Positions 25,435-34,833 of a stretch of DNA of 64,000 bases are shown here, piece after piece. The notes under the pieces were generated by a model that was given only the letters and a program-made list of their open reading frames with translations, did no database searches and was not told the origin of the DNA. The position numbers and the translations under genes were made by a program. Each line of letters opens with the position of its first letter. Position 1 is the stretch's first letter. The stretch is from an uncultured Alphaproteobacteria bacterium (GTDB lineage Bacteria > Pseudomonadota > Alphaproteobacteria > Rhodobacterales > Rhodobacteraceae), in contig CACAFI010000001.1 of assembly GCA_902531755.1 (NCBI GenBank), positions 62,001 to 126,000 of the forward strand, given 5' to 3'.

Positions 25435-26476
25435 AGGCCAATTCTATTGTGTTTAAAGCTAGAAAGAGAACTTTTTTCATATCGATATTGTACTCTATTG
25501 ATTGGTGTCTCAAAAGTGAAATTTGTGAATATAAATGAGCAGCAATAAGGGTAATATCTGTGCGCACTATTTCAGTATTTATTCTTAAATCTATTTCTTG
25601 TTTAGCAATAGATGCGAGCAACCTTAGAATAATTCCAAAGGCAGACTTGTCTGGATCAGAACTAAGAACATATTCTCTATTTCCAGTTAATAAAGAAATC
25701 GCTTTTCTTTTATTTAGATTTGGAAGGTCTAAAAATAATACCTTCATGCTAGTAAAAAATTTAATATAATCTTTATCTAGCAAATTAAGAAGTTTTCGTG
25801 CCGATCCTTCGCAAGAGGATATTAAACTGGTTTCTTCGAGCTGATTAAACTGGTTTTTTTTAAAGAAAACTGTGGATATTTTTCGAAGATCTGGTTCATC
25901 TAGCCTTTGGAAACCAATTTTTTGGCATCGTGAAAGAATTGTTGGCAAGATAGCTTGTTGGTTGTTTGATACTAAAATAAAAAGTGTTTTTTTTGGAGGT
26001 TCTTCAAGTATTTTTAAGAGCGAATTTGATGCAGACAGATTTAGATCTTCCGTTGTATCGACTATACAAACTTTGTAAGAGTTATCGGTAGAAGATAAAG
26101 AAAATCTTTTACTTAGGTCTCTGATATCATCGATAGGTATATATTTTTGAAAAAGCTTTTTTTTGTTATCCCACTTTTTTTTGCAGTGGAAAACATTATT
26201 GATATTAATAGGTACCTTCGGGTCTCTTATATCTTCTTCAGAAATATTACTCACATCAGCAAATTTTGAAAAATTCATATTTGATAATATCTTCGCCAAG
26301 TTCAATGCCAAAGAAGCTTTTCCAATCCCTAATGGTCCATGAAAAAGCCATGCGTTAGGAATTTTATTTGTCTTTATGCAATCTAAGATGAAAGTTATCT
26401 GTTCCCTATGCCCGAAAAGAACAGGAGTGACTGTATCTGATGATACTTTCAGAGTAAATTTTTCTTGCTCTATCAT
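25412..26476 (-). CDS. holB: DNA polymerase III subunit delta'
   Basis: This 354-residue AAA+ protein forms part of the clamp loader. Walker A is GPLGIGKAS near residue 46, and LKILEEPPKKTLFILVSNN near 155 with the sensor SRCQKI near 185 fits delta'/DnaX. The usual zinc cysteines appear reduced, with only one Cys (FHCKKK) in that region. It begins 1 bp after tmk and overlaps tatD by 23 bp. The identification rests on motifs and on its conserved position between tmk and tatD. Confidence 0.92.
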   Translation of the reverse strand: MIEQEKFTLKVSSDTVTPVLFGHREQITFILDCIKTNKIPNAWLFHGPLGIGKASLALNLAKILSNMNFSKFADVSNISEEDIRDPKVPININNVFHCKKKWDNKKKLFQKYIPIDDIRDLSKRFSLSSTDNSYKVCIVDTTEDLNLSASNSLLKILEEPPKKTLFILVSNNQQAILPTILSRCQKIGFQRLDEPDLRKISTVFFKKNQFNQLEETSLISSCEGSARKLLNLLDKDYIKFFTSMKVLFLDLPNLNKRKAISLLTGNREYVLSSDPDKSAFGIILRLLASIAKQEIDLRINTEIVRTDITLIAAHLYSQISLLRHQSIEYNIDMKKVLFLALNTIELAFARYKKQ

Positions 26477-26477
26477 A

Positions 26478-27095
26478 TCACGGAATTAAATTGTTTACAC
26501 TTTCAATTATTTGAGCAGCAATATTTTCTGGGGATTGATCTCCATCAATAACCTTTATTCTCTCTCTCTGTTTATTTGCAATATCAAGAAAGTTTTTTCG
26601 CAGTTCATTTTGAAAGTTGATTCCATAATTTTCAAATCTATCCTCTTCTGTTGCTCTATTCAATGCACGATTTAGAGCAATTTTTGGGTCCATATCAATA
26701 AGAAATGTGATGTCTGGATTAATTGCTATTAGCTCAAATAAATTTAGGCTCAATTTTTTAGCCTTTGCGCTACGCATGCCTTGGTAAACTATAGTACTAT
26801 CCATAAATCGGTCACATAAAACGATTTTATTATCCTTAATGGCAGGTTTAATAACTTTTTCAACATGATCAACTCTGGCAGCCATAAAAAGCAAGGTCTC
26901 AGTTTCAACTGACCAGTGAAAATTGTTTTCTCTGAGAAGAATTTTTCTAATTTCATTTGATCCTTTTGTACCGCCAGGCTCCTCAGTTTTAACAATAGGT
27001 TTTTTCTCTTTGATGAGATACTTTGCAAGAAGGTCTATCTGAGTAGATTTTCCACTACCATCAATCCCTTCAAAGCTAATAAATAAACCCTTCAT
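26478..27095 (-). CDS. tmk: Thymidylate kinase
   Basis: This 205-residue enzyme phosphorylates dTMP to dTDP. The P-loop FEGIDGSGKSTQID is at about residues 7-20. EEPGGTKGSNEIR near 38, LLFMAARVDHVE near 67, the DR motif in CDRFMDSTIVYQG near 92 and a LID region with RATEEDRFE near 145 all match Tmk. The size is normal. The start shares one base with the dac stop, and the stop is followed at once by holB. Confidence 0.95.
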   Translation of the reverse strand: MKGLFISFEGIDGSGKSTQIDLLAKYLIKEKKPIVKTEEPGGTKGSNEIRKILLRENNFHWSVETETLLFMAARVDHVEKVIKPAIKDNKIVLCDRFMDSTIVYQGMRSAKAKKLSLNLFELIAINPDITFLIDMDPKIALNRALNRATEEDRFENYGINFQNELRKNFLDIANKQRERIKVIDGDQSPENIAAQIIESVNNLIP

Positions 27096-28261
27096 CAGTT
27101 AGACCCAAATAGAAAGAAAAGGTTCGATTTTAAAGTATCCAAATTCGTTGTTAGTTTGTTTGCTAAACCGCCTCTTTCTAAATCTTCACTAACCTCAATG
27201 GGAAAAAATAACTGTTTTATCTCTTCATTCGTTTTAAGAAGAGGAGTCGTTCTAATTACTAAATGACCATTTATTTTTTGTCCTTTTTTTAAGGGGGCTA
27301 CAAGAGGTTCTTTCAAGACAACGTGCATTGTAGTATCATCCTTTGAATCATTAGCAAGAAGTATTTGAATATCATTCGTAGCAGATATTTTTACACGTTC
27401 TTTTTTACCTCTCCAAACGGGCGCTTCCAGAATGACGGAGTTTTTTTTGAAAAATGTTTTCAATTTAAATTTTTTGAAAGCCCACGTGGTTATTCCTTTT
27501 GCTTCACGCGCCCTTTGCCCAACAGATTTTAGGCCAGTAATAACAAAAGTTATTCGTCTTTTGTTTTGTGTTGCTGAAGCAATTAATCCATAACCAGCTT
27601 CCTCGGTATACCCGGTTTTCAATCCATCGGCCCCTACGTTCATCGAAAGCAAAGGATTTCTATTTTTCTGTGAAATTTTATCCCAAGTAAACTCTAGATC
27701 ATCAAATATTTTGTAATAGGAGGGATATTCTTCTCTGATCTTAGTTGCTAGAGTAACAAGGTCCTTTGAAGACATCTTGTGCTCAGGATCAGGCCAACCA
27801 GTTGAATTTTTAAAATGTGAGTTTGTCAATCCAATTTCTTTTGCCCTTATGGTCATTAGTTCTGAAAAATTTTCTTCTGTTCCGGCTATTCCTTCTGCCA
27901 AAACGATGCACGCATCATTCCCTGATTGAATAATTACCCCTTTAATTAGGTTTTCAATTGTGACGTACTCTCCCTCTCTAAGAAACATCTTTGACCCGCC
28001 TTTCTTCCATGCTTTTCTTGAGACTCTGAAAGTATCATCCAAGTCTATCTTGCCTTCCTCCAAACTTTCAAACACCATCCACAGTGTCATTAATTTTGAC
28101 ATTGAAGCGGGGGAAATAGGACGATTAATGTCTTTAGAAAGTAAGATTTCACCGGTTGTGTTATCAATGACCAAGGCCGTCCTAGCAGATGTTGAAAACC
28201 CTTGTGCTACGGTACTGTAGATACCAAGCAAAAAAGTGCTAAAAATTAATAATTTTGTCAT
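27095..28261 (-). CDS. D-alanyl-D-alanine carboxypeptidase (PBP5/6 family)
   Basis: This 388-residue periplasmic enzyme trims the terminal D-Ala of peptidoglycan pentapeptide. A signal peptide of about 20 residues is followed by the serine peptidase motifs SMSKLM (SxxK) near residue 53, SGND (SxN) near 113, and KTGYTEEAGYG (KTG) near 215. A C-terminal beta-domain extends to the end and a terminal hydrophobic stretch (NLFFLFGS) may anchor it. It is the first gene of the operon with tmk, holB, tatD, the metallo-hydrolase and the AEC permease. The 93-bp gap to the divergent acyl-CoA synthetase should hold both promoters. Confidence 0.93.
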   Translation of the reverse strand: MTKLLIFSTFLLGIYSTVAQGFSTSARTALVIDNTTGEILLSKDINRPISPASMSKLMTLWMVFESLEEGKIDLDDTFRVSRKAWKKGGSKMFLREGEYVTIENLIKGVIIQSGNDACIVLAEGIAGTEENFSELMTIRAKEIGLTNSHFKNSTGWPDPEHKMSSKDLVTLATKIREEYPSYYKIFDDLEFTWDKISQKNRNPLLSMNVGADGLKTGYTEEAGYGLIASATQNKRRITFVITGLKSVGQRAREAKGITTWAFKKFKLKTFFKKNSVILEAPVWRGKKERVKISATNDIQILLANDSKDDTTMHVVLKEPLVAPLKKGQKINGHLVIRTTPLLKTNEEIKQLFFPIEVSEDLERGGLANKLTTNLDTLKSNLFFLFGSN

Positions 28262-28354
28262 AAATTGGTTTCTTTAATTTCTAATTCACTATTATCATAA
28301 AGCCAATAATAGATTATAGATATTCCTTTTAATATTAAAATCGGAGTCTTTAAA

Positions 28355-29890
28355 ATGATTGATAATACTCATTTCGATATTTTAAATGTAATTGAGACCC
28401 ACGGTACTTATCAACCTGAAAAGCTAGCTATATGTTGTGGTGAAAAAAAAAGGCTTTGGCGAGATCTTAAGCAAAATATAAACAAGGTAGCAAATTTTTT
28501 TAAAAAAATAGGTGTTGATAAAGGAGATAATGTCGCGCTTTTAATTGGCAATAGACCTGAAATAATAGAGCTAATTTTTGGAATAGTGAAAATGGGGGCG
28601 TGTGTTGTACCTCTCTCTGGTCTTTTAACTACAGAGCAAGTAACCGTTTTGGTTAATAACAGTGATGCAAAATTTTTTGTAGTAGACAATGAATTTTTTG
28701 ATTTAGTTACTTCGGATTTATCAAAGCTTAGAAATATTGACAAAGACAATCTACTATTCTTAGGCGGCGAGCAAGACTGTTGGGAAAAAATTTCTTCTGA
28801 GAAACATGACTATAGCTTCGAATATAATTGTGGTCCAGACGATAATTTCAATATCATATATTCGTCAGGAACGACGGGCGTCCCAAAAGGCATAGTTCAA
28901 ACACATAGAGCAAGAAGTCATTGGGCAACATCTAATGCGATCGAAATGTCGTTTAATTCAGAATGTAAGTCGCTCACAACAACAGCTCTTTATTCAAATG
29001 GCACTTGGCTTATGATGTTACCCACGTTATTTGTCGGCGGGACACTTCATGTTATGAATGGGTTCGATCCAAGAGCTTTTGTGGATTTAGTGAAGAGAGA
29101 AAGTATTACGCATACGTTTCTTGTTCCGCCTCAATTTAGTGCAATTCTGTCTTCAGAAAACCTAGAAAGAGACAATTTTAATTCCTTAAAGACTATCCTT
29201 TCGGCTGGATCTCCACTAAGGCTCGATTTAAAGGAAGATATATTACTACGAATGAGTGAAAACTTATTCGAGCTTTATGGATTTTCTGAGGGATTTGCTA
29301 CGATGTTAAAACCTGACGACCAACGGAAAAAATTTGGTTCTGTAGGAACCCCAGTCTTGGGGTTTGAGATTAAAATTATTGATGAAAAAGGTAAAGAGTG
29401 CGCTCCAAACGTTGCAGGTGAGATAGCGGGCTATGGAGCCGGTATGATGAAGGAGTACTATCGTGAAGTTGAACTAACAAATAACCTCATTTGGGCAGAT
29501 ACTAGGGGTAGAAGTTTTATAAAATCTGGAGATATAGGTAGTTTGGACGAAGATGGGTTTTTAACCATTCTTGATAGGAAAAAAGATATGATAATATCTG
29601 GAGGTTTAAATGTTTTTCCAGTAGACATTGAAGAGGTGGTTGGCAAACACCCAGATATAACTGACGTTACTGTCATAGGAGTTCCTCATGAAAAATGGGG
29701 GGAAACGTGCTTAGCGCTCATAATTCCCAAGAATGGAGTAGAGCCAGATTGTGATGAAATTAAAAAATGGAGCAACGAAAAGTTAGCAAAACACCAGAGA
29801 TTACGTGATGTAGAAATCAGAGAGGAGTTTCCCAGAAATGCTTTGGGAAAAGTCTTGAAAAGAGTCCTAAGAGAGCCTTACTGGTCCTAG
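28355..29890 (+). CDS. Acyl-CoA synthetase (AMP-forming)
   Basis: This 511-residue enzyme activates a carboxylic acid to its CoA thioester through an acyl-adenylate. Motifs are the P-loop YSSGTTGVPKG near residue 168, LYGFSEG near 306, the adenylate Asp in FIKSGDIGSLDEDGFLTILDRKKD near 392 and the catalytic lysine in NALGKVLKR near the C-terminus. The form resembles long-chain/aromatic acyl-CoA ligases. GGAG lies 9 nt before the ATG. It stands opposite a P450-thiolase operon; activation of the acid that those enzymes process is plausible. The stops of this gene and the thiolase overlap by 4 bp. Confidence 0.92.
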   Translation: MIDNTHFDILNVIETHGTYQPEKLAICCGEKKRLWRDLKQNINKVANFFKKIGVDKGDNVALLIGNRPEIIELIFGIVKMGACVVPLSGLLTTEQVTVLVNNSDAKFFVVDNEFFDLVTSDLSKLRNIDKDNLLFLGGEQDCWEKISSEKHDYSFEYNCGPDDNFNIIYSSGTTGVPKGIVQTHRARSHWATSNAIEMSFNSECKSLTTTALYSNGTWLMMLPTLFVGGTLHVMNGFDPRAFVDLVKRESITHTFLVPPQFSAILSSENLERDNFNSLKTILSAGSPLRLDLKEDILLRMSENLFELYGFSEGFATMLKPDDQRKKFGSVGTPVLGFEIKIIDEKGKECAPNVAGEIAGYGAGMMKEYYREVELTNNLIWADTRGRSFIKSGDIGSLDEDGFLTILDRKKDMIISGGLNVFPVDIEEVVGKHPDITDVTVIGVPHEKWGETCLALIIPKNGVEPDCDEIKKWSNEKLAKHQRLRDVEIREEFPRNALGKVLKRVLREPYWS

Positions 29891-31140
29891 TGAGAACCTT
29901 CTAAAATTATTACTGAACATGCGGCCTCTTCAAAACCGATAACGCCTCCTCCATTCTCAGCAAGGCCAATTTTGTTTCTTTCGCTTTGTCGTTTTCCCGC
30001 TTCGCCCTTAAGCTGGATAGCGAGTTCGTGTATCATAGATAATCCTGTTGCACCTACTGGGTGACCCTTTGATACCAATCCTCCTGATAAATTCACAGGC
30101 AACTGACCCCCAAGTTGGGTATGTCCTCTTTCAACAAATCTTCCTCCAGATCCAATTTCACAAAAACCAAGCATTTCAAGCTGATATATTTCACAAAATG
30201 ATGTAGCGTCATGAATCTCGACAATATCTACTTCGTTTGGTTCTAAGTCAGCTTGTCTATATGCCTTCTTCGCTGCTACCCTGGATAATCCTAATTCGTG
30301 AGGTGTACGGTATTTACCACCAGACAGCACACTCGCTTTTATTTTTATAGCTGATTTTTGAATTTCTGTTGGAAAGTACTCTAGGCCTTTAGCAGAACAA
30401 ATAAGAGCTGCCGCTGCTCCATCTCCAATAGGCGCACACATTGCTCTAGTTAATGGGTATGAAATTTCTCTATCATTTAAAACGTCGTCAACGCTTACTT
30501 TAAATTGATATTGTGCTTTATCATTCAGTGAGCCGTGAAAATGATTTTTTGAAGCCGCGAAAGCAATTTGGCTTTGAGTGGTGCCATAAGTCTTCATGTG
30601 CCAAAGCGCTTGAAGACCATAAGTGTCCATAAAAATTGTTCCTTTTTTATTTTCAGAATCGAAAGGGTTTCCGAGTTCGTCGCCAATTGATTTGTAAAAA
30701 TCTAACCATTCATTTCGATCAAATTGATCAATGCCTCCATCATATATTTCTTGAATTTTTTCTGGTTGATTTGGCTGGTATATTTTTTCAACGCCTATTG
30801 CTAAAGATACATCCTCTGTTCCAGAAATGACATCTTTCCATGCCCCATGAAATGCCATTGATCCTGTTGCGCATCCTCCTTCAACGTTAATAATACCGAC
30901 CCTCTCAGGAAACAGCTTTTTTTGTACGAGCGGAGTAAAACAAACTTGACCTCTTATATTATTTTGTCCGAATGTACCCATTCCACAATTACCGAACCAT
31001 GCTTGTCCAATCATATCTCCATTTTCCACTTTAGCAGATTTAAGTAAGTCACAATAAATCTCCTCTGTGAGACTTTTAAATGTCTGATCTGCTTTTTTCT
31101 CAAATTTTGTGCATGCGGTGGCTATAAGATATGCTTCCAA
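29887..31140 (-). CDS. Thiolase family protein (SCP-x-like)
   Basis: This 417-residue protein belongs to the thiolase fold, closest in style to SCP-x/lipid-transfer thiolases. The nucleophile is in VEGGCATGSMAFHG near residue 89, followed by EIHDATSFCEI near 298 and SKGHPVGATG near 352. The C-terminal block ENGGGVIGF lacks the second catalytic Cys (CxG) of classical thiolases, as is normal for SCP-x types. It probably cleaves branched or cyclic beta-ketoacyl-CoA, for example sterol or terpenoid side-chain intermediates. It is cotranscribed with the P450 13 bp upstream. Confidence 0.88.
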   Translation of the reverse strand: MEAYLIATACTKFEKKADQTFKSLTEEIYCDLLKSAKVENGDMIGQAWFGNCGMGTFGQNNIRGQVCFTPLVQKKLFPERVGIINVEGGCATGSMAFHGAWKDVISGTEDVSLAIGVEKIYQPNQPEKIQEIYDGGIDQFDRNEWLDFYKSIGDELGNPFDSENKKGTIFMDTYGLQALWHMKTYGTTQSQIAFAASKNHFHGSLNDKAQYQFKVSVDDVLNDREISYPLTRAMCAPIGDGAAAALICSAKGLEYFPTEIQKSAIKIKASVLSGGKYRTPHELGLSRVAAKKAYRQADLEPNEVDIVEIHDATSFCEIYQLEMLGFCEIGSGGRFVERGHTQLGGQLPVNLSGGLVSKGHPVGATGLSMIHELAIQLKGEAGKRQSERNKIGLAENGGGVIGFEEAACSVIILEGSH

Positions 31141-31153
31141 TTTATTCTCCTTG

Positions 31154-32359
31154 TTAGGTCAATTTGACGTGTAATTTTTTCAAGCCCCGTGGAACCATCG
31201 CATCTATCCATTCAAAAGAATTCTCCGCCTTCAGCGTAGTTTTAGGGTATTGTTTGAAAAAATTTATTATAGCAATGCGACCTTCCTCTCTTGCAAGCGC
31301 TGCCCCAATACACAGATGTGGACCATAACCAAATGTTAGATGTCTGTTGGGCGAACGGTCTATTTTAAACACATCAGGATCATCGAAGATATTTTCATCT
31401 CTGTTTGCACTTGAAACCATTGCAAAAACTCTGTCACCTTTTTTGAGTCTTTTATTATGAAGTTTATGATCTCTTTCAACATTTCTCACAAGTGAGTTCG
31501 TTGGTCCGTCATACCGCATTATCTCTTCTATGGTGGGATCGAGTAGCTCTGGGTTTTTAAGGAGTTTTGATAACTCAGCTGGATTTTTTATCAGTGTGAG
31601 AATCCCATTAGAGATAAGGTTGGTAGTGGTTTCATGTCCAGCGAATAAAATAAGCATACAAGTCGCAATCAACTCATCATCAGAAAACTTATCGTTTTCA
31701 ACAGATGCATTTATCAAATCCATAAGGAAGCCTTCCGCCGGGCTTTTTCGTCGTTCCTCTATTACTTCCCTGAAGAAAGAAACCATTTTTCTACATCCGC
31801 GAGAAGCTTTTTGATACTTATGCTTATCGTTTCGAGCGCCGCCAATAAATTTAGACATATCATCCGACCATGATTTAAATTCGTCAAGCATATCTATTGG
31901 AACTCCTAGTAAGTGCATTATGGTAAGAGCAGGAATGGGAGAGGCATACTGATTAACTAGGTCAATTTCTCTAATCTTGTTAAGTTTTGATAACGTAGCG
32001 TCCGTGATGGAATTTATTTTTGGTTGCATTTCCGTTATAGATTTCCTGGTGAACGCGACCATCATTATCTTTCTCATTCTGGTATGATCGGGAGGATTTC
32101 TGAATGCAGCCCATAGATTTAAATATTTTACAATTTCTGCCAACAGCCTTGCTTCCTTGCTAGGAAGCTTACTATAAAAGTTATTTAACCTATCAACAGT
32201 AATATTATCGCTGGAAAGTATAGATCTAACGTCGTCATACCTCGTAATTATCCATGATTTCAATTTCCTATGCCAATGTATAGGATCTTCGTTTCTAAGT
32301 GCCAAGAAATAGGGATATGGATTAGCCAAAGTATTTGGGTCAGATGGATCGTAGTTCAT
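31154..32359 (-). CDS. Cytochrome P450
   Basis: This 401-residue soluble bacterial P450 has the I-helix AGHETTTNL near residue 240, the K-helix ExxR in EEIMRYDGPTNSLVR near 280, and the haem loop FGYGPHLCIGAALARE near 343. RNPPDHTRMRK near residue 92 is typical of class I P450s. It needs a ferredoxin and reductase, which are not adjacent. Its start overlaps the end of the Old Yellow Enzyme gene by ATGA, and the thiolase follows. The substrate is inferred to be a hydrophobic acid or cyclic compound, given the CoA ligase and thiolase neighbours. Confidence 0.95.
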   Translation of the reverse strand: MNYDPSDPNTLANPYPYFLALRNEDPIHWHRKLKSWIITRYDDVRSILSSDNITVDRLNNFYSKLPSKEARLLAEIVKYLNLWAAFRNPPDHTRMRKIMMVAFTRKSITEMQPKINSITDATLSKLNKIREIDLVNQYASPIPALTIMHLLGVPIDMLDEFKSWSDDMSKFIGGARNDKHKYQKASRGCRKMVSFFREVIEERRKSPAEGFLMDLINASVENDKFSDDELIATCMLILFAGHETTTNLISNGILTLIKNPAELSKLLKNPELLDPTIEEIMRYDGPTNSLVRNVERDHKLHNKRLKKGDRVFAMVSSANRDENIFDDPDVFKIDRSPNRHLTFGYGPHLCIGAALAREEGRIAIINFFKQYPKTTLKAENSFEWIDAMVPRGLKKLHVKLT

Positions 32360-33438
32360 GCTGAATCACTTACAAAATTTTTCCATGTAGACATATAGTC
32401 AACAAACGTTTCTGATAAGCCCTCTTTAAATAGATGATCTCTTGTAACGGGAGCAGAGTAGGGCTGAAAGTTTGATCCTTGAGCTTTAAGGCGGTTTGGA
32501 AATTGATGGTCTAAAATCGCAGCTCTCCCTAAACAGAAAAAGTCAACATTATTATTTTGTAAAATTTCTATATCTTCATAAGTAAAAATCTTTCCTGCCA
32601 CGGTTAGTAACTTTTTACCTCTATCGATAGTCGTAAATAGTTTTAACAAACTCTCACCTGTGAAAGGTCCATAGTCGACCAATTTGAATGAATCCCAAAG
32701 TGAAATATCGATAAAATGAATATTATTATTTTCGCATAGCGTTTTATAAAGAGTTATCATTTCGTCAGTGTCTAAACCAAACCTTTCTGGAGAAATTCTC
32801 ACACCGATCAGAAACTTCGAAGAAGTCTTCTCTTTAATTTCATCGATAATATCCATTAGAAACTTAGCTCTGTTTTTGAAAGAACCTCCATAGTCGTCTT
32901 TTCTTCTATTGAACTTTTTGGAAAGAAATTGACCGATCAGATAACCGTGAGCAGCATGTAGTTCTATGCCATCATAGTTACATTCGTGTGTTCTAATAGC
33001 ACATGTTACAAAGGCTTCTTTCATTTTTTCAATTTCTGTTATCGACATCTCTCTTGCAGACTTTTCTGAATTCATACTTGGACCTATTTTATCGCCTCCA
33101 TAATTGATATCTGCCCTTATCCCTGCATGAAATATTTGTGCTATGGAGAGCGCCTCTAATTTGTGCAACCTGTCATTTAAACGATTGTGACCATCTTCAT
33201 GCTTAGGATCATATATGCCAAGTTGTCCTTTCCAACCAATGCCGGATTTTAACACTGGCATGGCACAAGTCATTATTATTCCAAAACCTCCTTCCGCTCT
33301 TTTTGTAAGCCACATGAACTCATCATCAGAAATCTTCCCTTGATCCGGACTTTGCATATTGGTGAGTGGTGCAAGCAGAAATTTATTTTTTGCCTTTACC
33401 CCGTTTGAAAACGTGAGTTCTTTAAATAATTTTTCCAT
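32356..33438 (-). CDS. NADH:flavin oxidoreductase, Old Yellow Enzyme family
   Basis: This roughly 360-residue FMN TIM-barrel enzyme begins MEKLFKELTFSNGVKAKNKF. ATG 33438 is preferred because the open frame further up overlaps the divergent YceI gene; ATG 33456 is also possible. Features are LLAPLTNMQS near residue 23, AQIFHAGIRA near 97, and GIELHAAHGYLIGQFLS with RRKDDYGGSFKNRAKF near 157-185. It probably reduces activated C=C bonds or acts as a dienoyl-CoA-type reductase without the second domain. It opens the OYE-P450-thiolase operon. Confidence 0.9.
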   Translation of the reverse strand: MEKLFKELTFSNGVKAKNKFLLAPLTNMQSPDQGKISDDEFMWLTKRAEGGFGIIMTCAMPVLKSGIGWKGQLGIYDPKHEDGHNRLNDRLHKLEALSIAQIFHAGIRADINYGGDKIGPSMNSEKSAREMSITEIEKMKEAFVTCAIRTHECNYDGIELHAAHGYLIGQFLSKKFNRRKDDYGGSFKNRAKFLMDIIDEIKEKTSSKFLIGVRISPERFGLDTDEMITLYKTLCENNNIHFIDISLWDSFKLVDYGPFTGESLLKLFTTIDRGKKLLTVAGKIFTYEDIEILQNNNVDFFCLGRAAILDHQFPNRLKAQGSNFQPYSAPVTRDHLFKEGLSETFVDYMSTWKNFVSDSA

Positions 33439-33482
33439 AGCTTTATAATAAAACATACTTTCATCTGAACAAAGGTCTATTA

Positions 33483-34058
33483 ATGCATTTAAAAAAAATA
33501 TCACAGTTTAAAAACACATTAATTTTTTTTGCATTTCTTTTATTAGGAAATAATCTCTTTGCAAAAGAGACATATACGATCGCGAATTCAAGAACACTTA
33601 AATTTACTTATTTTGTAAGTGGAGTTCCTTTAGTTGGTGAGTTTCATATAAACACATCTTATTTCACCATCGATTTCAGTAAAGAAGAGCAATCTAAGTT
33701 TTTAATTAAAGTAGATATCAGAAAGAGTACCGCAGGCTTCCCTTTGGCTACCAGAGCCATGTTAGGTTCAAGCGTCTTAAATGCAAACAAATATCCGTTT
33801 ATGGAGTTTAAAAGCACTAGTATATCTAAAAAGGATGAGGGATATAGAGTAAGTGGCTCACTCAACCTGAAAGGTACAAAGAAAAATATTGTTATTATGG
33901 TTTTTAACAAAGACAGATATAGAAAAAATGCAAAAACTCTAAAATTTGAAATAAAGTCTTTTATTAACAGATATGATTTTGGAGCTGATGGGTTTCCTTT
34001 TTTTGTTGGCAAGGAAATTAAACTAAATTCTAACATCGTATTAATAAAAGAGGAGTGA
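33483..34058 (+). CDS. YceI-family secreted protein
   Basis: This 191-residue protein has a signal peptide (hydrophobic at about residues 12-27, ending LFAKE). The lipocalin-like YceI fold follows: SRTLKFTYFVSGVPLVGEFH, then RKSTAGFPLATRAMLGSSVLNANKYPFMEFKS and SGSLNLKGTKKNI. YceI proteins bind polyisoprenoids or other hydrophobic ligands in the periplasm. The gene is divergent from the OYE gene and 1 bp before the nuclease gene, so those two are probably coexpressed although their roles look unrelated. Confidence 0.87.
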   Translation: MHLKKISQFKNTLIFFAFLLLGNNLFAKETYTIANSRTLKFTYFVSGVPLVGEFHINTSYFTIDFSKEEQSKFLIKVDIRKSTAGFPLATRAMLGSSVLNANKYPFMEFKSTSISKKDEGYRVSGSLNLKGTKKNIVIMVFNKDRYRKNAKTLKFEIKSFINRYDFGADGFPFFVGKEIKLNSNIVLIKEE

Positions 34059-34059
34059 T

Positions 34060-34833
34060 ATGGCTAGGCATAGAGGAAAGTTTGATAAAAATAACAATGA
34101 GCCATATGAACTAAGCAGAAGCAGAATAGAAAACTTTGTTAAATGTAAAGCTTGTTTTTATATGGAACAAGTAGAGGGAATAAAGTTTCCCTCTATTCCT
34201 GGATTCAATATAAATGAAGCTACGGATATATTGCTTAAAAGGGATTTTGATAAATATAGAGCAATTGGAGAGCCGCATCCATTTTTGGTCGCTAATGGCC
34301 GGGAATTTTTAGTTCCTTTCGCGCATGAACATTTTGAATTATGGACCCAAAGTTTACATTTTGGAGCAAAAGATAGGCTTAACTTTGTAGACCCCAAAAC
34401 AAATCTTAAAGTTGGCGGGGGTCTAGATGACGTTTGGTTAAATATTAATACAAGTTGTTTGCATATAGTTGATTATAAAAGTACGTCTCAAAAATCAGAC
34501 AAAGGACCTATTACATTAAATGATCCCTGGAAAGCTTCTTACAAAAGGCAAATGGACCTATATGTCTGGGTGTTGAGAAAAAAAGGCTTTCATGTCGATG
34601 ATATGGGGTTCTTTTTATATTGCGATGGAGATAGGTTTAGTGAGTATGATTTTTTATCAAGCACTATTGCATCTATGAATTTTAAGATGACTTTAATTGA
34701 CTACCAAACTAACGACTCCTGGATAGAGCCAACCTTGCACGATATTTGCGAGTGTTTGAACGAGAGCAAAAGACCCCAACATTCAGACTATTGTGAATAT
34801 GGAAAATTTCTTATTCAAAGTTCAAATCAATGA
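34060..34833 (+). CDS. PD-(D/E)XK nuclease-superfamily protein, RecB/Cas4-like
   Basis: This 257-residue protein resembles a stand-alone RecB-type nuclease domain. LSRSRIENFVKCKACFYME (about residues 18-36) is the usual opening helix of such domains. The active site is GGLDDVW near residue 123 followed by LHIVDYKST near 136, giving D-x(n)-DxK. Several cysteines are present (KCKAC near 29-32, CECLNE and DYCEYG near the C-terminus), a layout that in Cas4 and AddB holds an Fe-S cluster; this is suggestive only. No helicase, CRISPR or restriction genes are nearby. The last 12 bp overlap the convergent FAD monooxygenase gene. Confidence 0.72.
   Translation: MARHRGKFDKNNNEPYELSRSRIENFVKCKACFYMEQVEGIKFPSIPGFNINEATDILLKRDFDKYRAIGEPHPFLVANGREFLVPFAHEHFELWTQSLHFGAKDRLNFVDPKTNLKVGGGLDDVWLNINTSCLHIVDYKSTSQKSDKGPITLNDPWKASYKRQMDLYVWVLRKKGFHVDDMGFFLYCDGDRFSEYDFLSSTIASMNFKMTLIDYQTNDSWIEPTLHDICECLNESKRPQHSDYCEYGKFLIQSSNQ

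Noticed and set aside
33439-33504. Longer N-terminus of the Old Yellow Enzyme gene
   Set aside because: The extra residues do not resemble the family, and the extension overlaps the divergent YceI start; family homology begins at the ATG 33438.
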